64,000 nucleotides of DNA from Sphingobacterium sp. SGG-5 (GTDB taxonomy: Bacteria; Bacteroidota; Bacteroidia; Sphingobacteriales; Sphingobacteriaceae). The stretch covers positions 248,001-312,000 of the forward strand of contig NZ_JAAKGO010000004.1 of assembly GCF_011043525.1 (NCBI RefSeq). Direction: 5' to 3'. Every line of letters begins with the position of its first letter. Positions within the stretch are counted from its first letter, which is position 1. Of the stretch, positions 60,375-64,000 are shown piece by piece. The translations under genes were made by a program, and so were the position numbers. The notes beneath the pieces were generated by a model, which saw only the letters and a list, made by a program, of their open reading frames with translations, had not been told where the DNA came from and searched no databases.

Positions 60375-60404
60375 CTAATAATTTTAGTTACAAGAGTAAA
60401 GAAA

Positions 60405-62492
60405 CTATGATTTATGGGTTTGGTTTTTTAGAAAACGATACAGCTCTACCTGAGAGCGAAACGGTTCGCCCTCACGTTGTACATATGCATTGTCCAGCGT
60501 ATTATTCAGTACCCGCGCTTTGACGTTATCTTTTAGCTGCATCTTTAACATGTGGAGCAGCTCGGACTTAATGTCCTTATTAAAAATCCGGACGGCGGCT
60601 TCGATACGATGATCTAAATTACGGGTCATCCAATCGGCGGATGAAATATAGAGATGTTCTTTGCCAGCATGATAAAAGTACATCACCCGTGCGTGTTCGA
60701 GGTATTCGTCTACAATACTGATGGCGTGGATAGGCTTCTTAAATGCCTTTTGGTTTACGGCACAAAAGATACTACGAACAATCATTTCTATCTCAACTCC
60801 CGCTGCGGCAGCTTCATATAGTTTTTTGATAATATCCTTGTCGCTCAAAGAATTGATCTTTATGATGATATGTGCTTTTCGGCCAGCTTTTGCTTCCGTT
60901 ATCTCCTTATCCAGGTAGGCTAATATGGTGTTTCGCATGTCTGTCGGACAGAAAAGAAGTCCCTTGCCCGAGATAAGACTCTCTGAGATACTACGCTTGG
61001 TATCTTGTACGGCAGTAAAGAGCCTATTGATATCCGTCATAATACTCTTCTTGCTCGTCATAATGCAGTAATCACTGTACGTTTTGGCCGTCTTTTCGTT
61101 GAAATTTCCGGTACTCACGAAACCATACTGGATAATCTTGTCCTGAACTCGCTTTCGGATAATACAAAGCTTCGCATGTGCCTTTTTATTCGGTATGCCG
61201 ACCACTACTTTTACACCTTCTGTTTCAAATCGTTCTTTCCACTCCAGATTACGCGTTTCGTCAAACCGTGCCCGGAGTTCCAACATGACCGTAACTTCTT
61301 TACCGTTTCGGGCGGCGTTGATCAATACGTTCCCAATTTTTGAATGCTCAGCCAACCGGTAGGCGGTAATCTTTATGGAAAGTACATCCGGATCCATCGC
61401 TGCTTCACGGAGTAAGCCGATAACTGGCGTAAAGGTGTGGTAGGGTAGTGATAACAGAACGTCTTGCTTGATAATAACGTCTGTAATTCGCTGCTTTCCT
61501 TTGAACATCGGATGTAAAAACGGCGTGTATTTTTTCCGTGCGGGGTTTTGCGTGAAGACATCGGGAAAGTCCATAAAGTGTTTGAAATTATGGATTTTCT
61601 GCCCGGGGATAATGCTATCTTTCTTCGATAAATTTAACTTTTTAATCAGGTATTCCACCAGTTTTTCATCCATGTCCTGATCGTAAACAAAACGCGTCGG
61701 CTTACCTTTTCTCCTGTTTTTTACCGCTTTTGCGATTTTGTCTGCCATCGTGGTGTTGATGTCATTGTCCAGATCAAAATCTGCATCCCGGGTGATCTTA
61801 AAGGCATGCGCGCGGAAATCATCAAAACCAAAATAGGAGAAAATAAAGGGAAGGTTGAATTTAATGATGTCTTCAAGTAAGATGACATGTACTTCTTTGG
61901 AATCGGAGGGGAGCTTGATAAAGCGTCCGACGTCGCCGGTCGGTACTTCGATGATGGCGAACTTGGCTTCATCCTGTCGACTACCTTTCATCATGGAGAC
62001 GCCTAAGTATAGGGACTTGTCCCGAAGATAAGGCATGGGTCTTTCATCACTTAATAAGAGCGGAATTAGATTGGACTCCACCTCATCCTCATAATATTGT
62101 CTGACAAAGCGTTGTTGTTCTTCGTTAAGATCTTCGGCAAACTTAATGAAGACATGCTGTTTTGCCATTTCTTTTTGCATCTTCAACCATATTTTGTCAA
62201 ACTCCTTCTGTTGCCCGATGACAATACGGTTTACCTCATCAAGTATTAATTGTGGTTTTTCGAAGAAAATTTCCTTGGCTTCTTTTTCGTCTATGGCTAG
62301 CGAGCGCTTTAGTCCAGCTATCCGGATACGGTAGAATTCATCCAGATTATTGGAAAAAATGCCCAAAAACTTGATACGTGATGGTAAAGCGTTCGTCGTG
62401 TCGCCAGCTTCTTGCAGTACCCTGCCATTGAAACTCAACCAGCTAATATCGCGGGGAATGAACTGTGATGTCATATGTGCCTTTGATTTCAC
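60405..62492 (-). CDS. ppk1: Polyphosphate kinase 1
   Basis: This 695-aa protein is of the usual PPK1 length. The N-terminal domain opens with DISWLSFNGRVLQEAGD. The catalytic part includes LLREAAMDPDVLSIKITAYR, ELRARFDETRNLEWKERFE and the phosphohistidine motif NKKAHAKLCIIRK (His about 433). FVSTGNFNEKTAKTYSDYCI and SSADWMTRNLDHRIE are also present. It reversibly transfers the gamma phosphate of ATP to polyphosphate and is associated with the inner membrane. It is followed by the radical-SAM gene after 57 nt, which has its own promoter element. It is an ordinary chromosomal housekeeping gene. Confidence 0.96.
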   Translation of the reverse strand: MKSKAHMTSQFIPRDISWLSFNGRVLQEAGDTTNALPSRIKFLGIFSNNLDEFYRIRIAGLKRSLAIDEKEAKEIFFEKPQLILDEVNRIVIGQQKEFDKIWLKMQKEMAKQHVFIKFAEDLNEEQQRFVRQYYEDEVESNLIPLLLSDERPMPYLRDKSLYLGVSMMKGSRQDEAKFAIIEVPTGDVGRFIKLPSDSKEVHVILLEDIIKFNLPFIFSYFGFDDFRAHAFKITRDADFDLDNDINTTMADKIAKAVKNRRKGKPTRFVYDQDMDEKLVEYLIKKLNLSKKDSIIPGQKIHNFKHFMDFPDVFTQNPARKKYTPFLHPMFKGKQRITDVIIKQDVLLSLPYHTFTPVIGLLREAAMDPDVLSIKITAYRLAEHSKIGNVLINAARNGKEVTVMLELRARFDETRNLEWKERFETEGVKVVVGIPNKKAHAKLCIIRKRVQDKIIQYGFVSTGNFNEKTAKTYSDYCIMTSKKSIMTDINRLFTAVQDTKRSISESLISGKGLLFCPTDMRNTILAYLDKEITEAKAGRKAHIIIKINSLSDKDIIKKLYEAAAAGVEIEMIVRSIFCAVNQKAFKKPIHAISIVDEYLEHARVMYFYHAGKEHLYISSADWMTRNLDHRIEAAVRIFNKDIKSELLHMLKMQLKDNVKARVLNNTLDNAYVQREGEPFRSQVELYRFLKNQTHKS

Positions 62493-62530
62493 TGCTAAGA
62501 TACCCTTTTAATGTTAGCCAAATGTTAAGT

Positions 62531-62908
62531 TTACCGCTCGCCCTGACGCTTAACGATATTTATAGCGTGATATTGGTTGGTGTCGTAATGTGGCGATTCG
62601 ATAGTTAATGAAGTAGGATAAGGCTGATGTTTATCGAAGAAATAAACCTTTGTTGTACTGTTGAAGTCGTTTATAGGAAACAGTTCCGCACAAGCTTGAT
62701 AATCTGCCTTTTCGATGTCGCCGACAGTAACGGCATACACACGTATTATCCCACCCTTATTTTGATCGTTGCGAACGAAAGCGACCTCTTCAAATTGCCC
62801 AGGCAGACTTTCGATCCCCGGCTGGCTATAGGAATCCCACAGGGCATATATCAATATCAATACAAGTGCTGCAGCGATGAACCAGATCTTTTTCGATTTT
62901 TTTAACAT
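62531..62908 (-). CDS. Small membrane-anchored protein of unknown function
   Basis: This 125-aa protein has one N-terminal transmembrane helix (IWFIAAALVLILIYALW, about 8-24) after a lysine-rich cytoplasmic tip, then about 100 periplasmic residues. The soluble part contains FEEVAFVRNDQNKGGIIRV, YAVTVGDIEKADYQACAEL and YHAINIVKRQGER. I do not recognise the family. It lies 38 nt upstream of ppk1 on the same strand and may be co-transcribed with it, so a link to polyphosphate or stress is conceivable but unsupported by motifs. Confidence 0.65.
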   Translation of the reverse strand: MLKKSKKIWFIAAALVLILIYALWDSYSQPGIESLPGQFEEVAFVRNDQNKGGIIRVYAVTVGDIEKADYQACAELFPINDFNSTTKVYFFDKHQPYPTSLTIESPHYDTNQYHAINIVKRQGER

Positions 62909-62947
62909 AATGTTGAAGTTTTTGAGTTATTTCTTTTGGAGTATGAC

Positions 62948-63529
62948 TTAATCATTCATCCCTTTACCGTCCAGGATATGCTGATAGTATTTTTCGATCC
63001 TGGCTTCCCGCGTTGTAGATTGCTTCGCCTGATTAAAGTAAAATAAGTAGGCTTTTTGCCTCCCTGGTGTCAATTGAGAGAAAGCTTGTTGCAATGTATG
63101 ATCTTCATCAAGAGCCCGTTGAAACTCTTCGGGAATAGGATACTCAGCAACTTTTTTTATGACTACTTTCGCTCCTGACTTTTCGATATCGATTGCTTCT
63201 TCGATATAAGATTTTATAGTGGGCATTAGTGTTTTGATTTGCTCCGTGTTTGTAAATCGTAGTTGTCTTGCCGACTGCACGTTTTCTGTTTGTTGGATCA
63301 GTATACTTTCAGGATCTTTCAATAGTGCGCCTTTATGAAACAGCAGTGCGCAGTATTCTTTGAATCCGTGAATGAGCACAATATTTTTTTCCTTGAAAGT
63401 ATAACAGGGATGCATCCACTTGTATTCTTCGACGAGTAATTTATTTTTAAGAACGATTTCTCGCAGTAGAGTCATTTCGCCCTTCCATTTTTGGGCATGT
63501 TCGAAAAAGCGATCAACTTGTTCATTCAT
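62948..63529 (-). CDS. YdeI/OmdA-like protein (DUF1801 plus bacteriocin-protection domain)
   Basis: This 193-aa cytoplasmic protein has an N-terminal DUF1801-like domain (about 15-110: EYKWMHPCYTFKEKNIVLIH and KEYCALLFHKGALLKDPE). Its C-terminal OmdA/YdeI-type helical part is at about 125-190 (PIPEEFQRALDEDHTLQQAF and LTPGRQKAYLFYFNQAKQS, then REARIEKYYQHILDGKG). Proteins of this layout are widespread; some are annotated as bacteriocin-protection proteins, but the mechanism is unclear. It is 39 nt upstream of the small membrane protein gene. Confidence 0.8.
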   Translation of the reverse strand: MNEQVDRFFEHAQKWKGEMTLLREIVLKNKLLVEEYKWMHPCYTFKEKNIVLIHGFKEYCALLFHKGALLKDPESILIQQTENVQSARQLRFTNTEQIKTLMPTIKSYIEEAIDIEKSGAKVVIKKVAEYPIPEEFQRALDEDHTLQQAFSQLTPGRQKAYLFYFNQAKQSTTREARIEKYYQHILDGKGMND

Positions 63530-63584
63530 TGTTTATTAATTTTGTGTGGTGACCAAATTATTTTCGAATCTAAGTATTTTAATT

Positions 63585-64000
63585 CTAACGATCTATTTCA
63601 TATAGCATCTTTTTAAATATAGATAATGCTGCCGACATTTCCCCCGTAGTAAGGTGTCCGAAACCCAGACGGATAGCCGTGGTTTTATGATTTTGGTAGA
63701 GGATGTTTTTTGGAATAAAGAGATCATTCTTACGGCATTGGCTGGCTAGATGCATTAACGGAATAGGCTTTTTCCACTCCAGCCATAAGGCCAGTCCGCC
63801 ACTCGGTTTTTGATAAGTTACTAATTCGCCAAACTGTTCGTCCAGTTCGGCACATACATGTTCACGCCGCTCACGATAGATCTTCAGCGATTTTTTAAGA
63901 AAACGATGGATATCACCTTCCTCAATCATTTCTCCCAAGACCTGTTCCAACAGCATATCACCCTGATGGTCTATCATTCCGATGTATTTTTGCAGTTCAT
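63585..64000 (-). CDS. MocR/PdxR-type regulator or class I/II aminotransferase, C-terminal part (continues beyond window)
   Basis: The minus-strand frame stays open through base 64000, so only the last 138 codons are visible. The fragment matches the small domain of a fold-type I aminotransferase as found in MocR regulators: DHQGDMLLEQVLGEMIEEGD, then IHRFLKKSLKIYRERREH, the PSGGLALWLEWKK segment with the substrate-binding region, and AIRLGFGHLTTGEM. MocR proteins carry an N-terminal GntR winged helix and a PLP-binding domain; those parts would lie to the right. The DHQGD and SGGLALWLEW blocks favour MocR over a plain aminotransferase. Confidence 0.75.
   Translation of the reverse strand, partial: ELQKYIGMIDHQGDMLLEQVLGEMIEEGDIHRFLKKSLKIYRERREHVCAELDEQFGELVTYQKPSGGLALWLEWKKPIPLMHLASQCRKNDLFIPKNILYQNHKTTAIRLGFGHLTTGEMSAALSIFKKMLYEIDR

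Noticed and set aside
1..64000. tRNA, rRNA, CRISPR arrays or phage genes
   Set aside because: No clover-leaf gene, rRNA-like sequence, regularly spaced repeat or phage structural gene was seen; the intergenic gaps are short.

Overview
The window looks like a chromosomal segment of a Bacteroidota bacterium, most likely of the Sphingobacteriaceae (Sphingobacterium/Pedobacter type). The grounds are three SusC/SusD outer-membrane uptake systems plus the tail of a fourth, FecI-type sigma/FecR anti-sigma pairs, abundant short-signal lipoproteins, weak Shine-Dalgarno sites and TAnnTTTG-type promoter elements. I saw no rRNA, tRNA, CRISPR array, transposase or integrase.

Region 1 (1-20.9 kb) is a peptide-oriented uptake region holding two related copies of one module: SusD, HExxH zinc-metallohydrolase lipoprotein, and two DUF4302-type lipoproteins. 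The first copy (1-3921) is cut by the window edge. The second (4038-20855) is preceded by a secreted S9-type hydrolase, an ECF sigma factor, a FecR anti-sigma factor and an STN-containing SusC. It is followed by a tandem S51 peptidase, an S9 peptidase and an S13 DD-peptidase. A TTACCC-N16/17-CGTC motif precedes the hydrolase-sigma operon, the anti-sigma gene and susC, and is a good candidate for the sigma factor's own promoter.

Region 2 (20.9-37.8 kb) is a nearly complete sialic-acid utilisation locus. A divergent FadR-type GntR regulator faces a ten-gene run: SusC, SusD, a LamG lipoprotein with a degenerate SGNH domain, sialidase, Neu5Ac lyase, Neu5Ac mutarotase, MFS transporter, a fused GDSL/sialate O-acetylesterase, N-acylglucosamine 2-epimerase and a second sialidase. 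Two inverted repeats sit over the predicted susC start of transcription.

Region 3 (37.9-40.4 kb) pairs a 7TMR-DISM/LuxR-type membrane regulator with a crotonase that carries the signature of RpfF, the synthase of diffusible signal factor (DSF). A lipid-signal or fatty-acid-response unit is therefore possible.

Region 4 (40.5-59.4 kb) is an apparent inserted island of about 18.7 kb. It is bounded by a ~122-bp direct repeat, each copy of which encodes the last 39 codons of the radical-SAM gene at 59286-60347. It carries FecR, sigma factor and a thioredoxin-like protein, then STN-SusC, SusD, a GH-A glycosidase, a BNR/CBM9-like lipoprotein, a fimbrillin/FISUMP-like lipoprotein, an aldose-1-epimerase-like protein, a DUF5107/TPR protein and an L-lactate permease whose stop codon lies in the right repeat.

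Region 5 (59.3-64 kb, minus strand) is ordinary chromosome: radical-SAM protein, polyphosphate kinase, a small membrane-anchored unknown, a YdeI/OmdA-like protein and the C-terminal part of a MocR-type regulator/aminotransferase.
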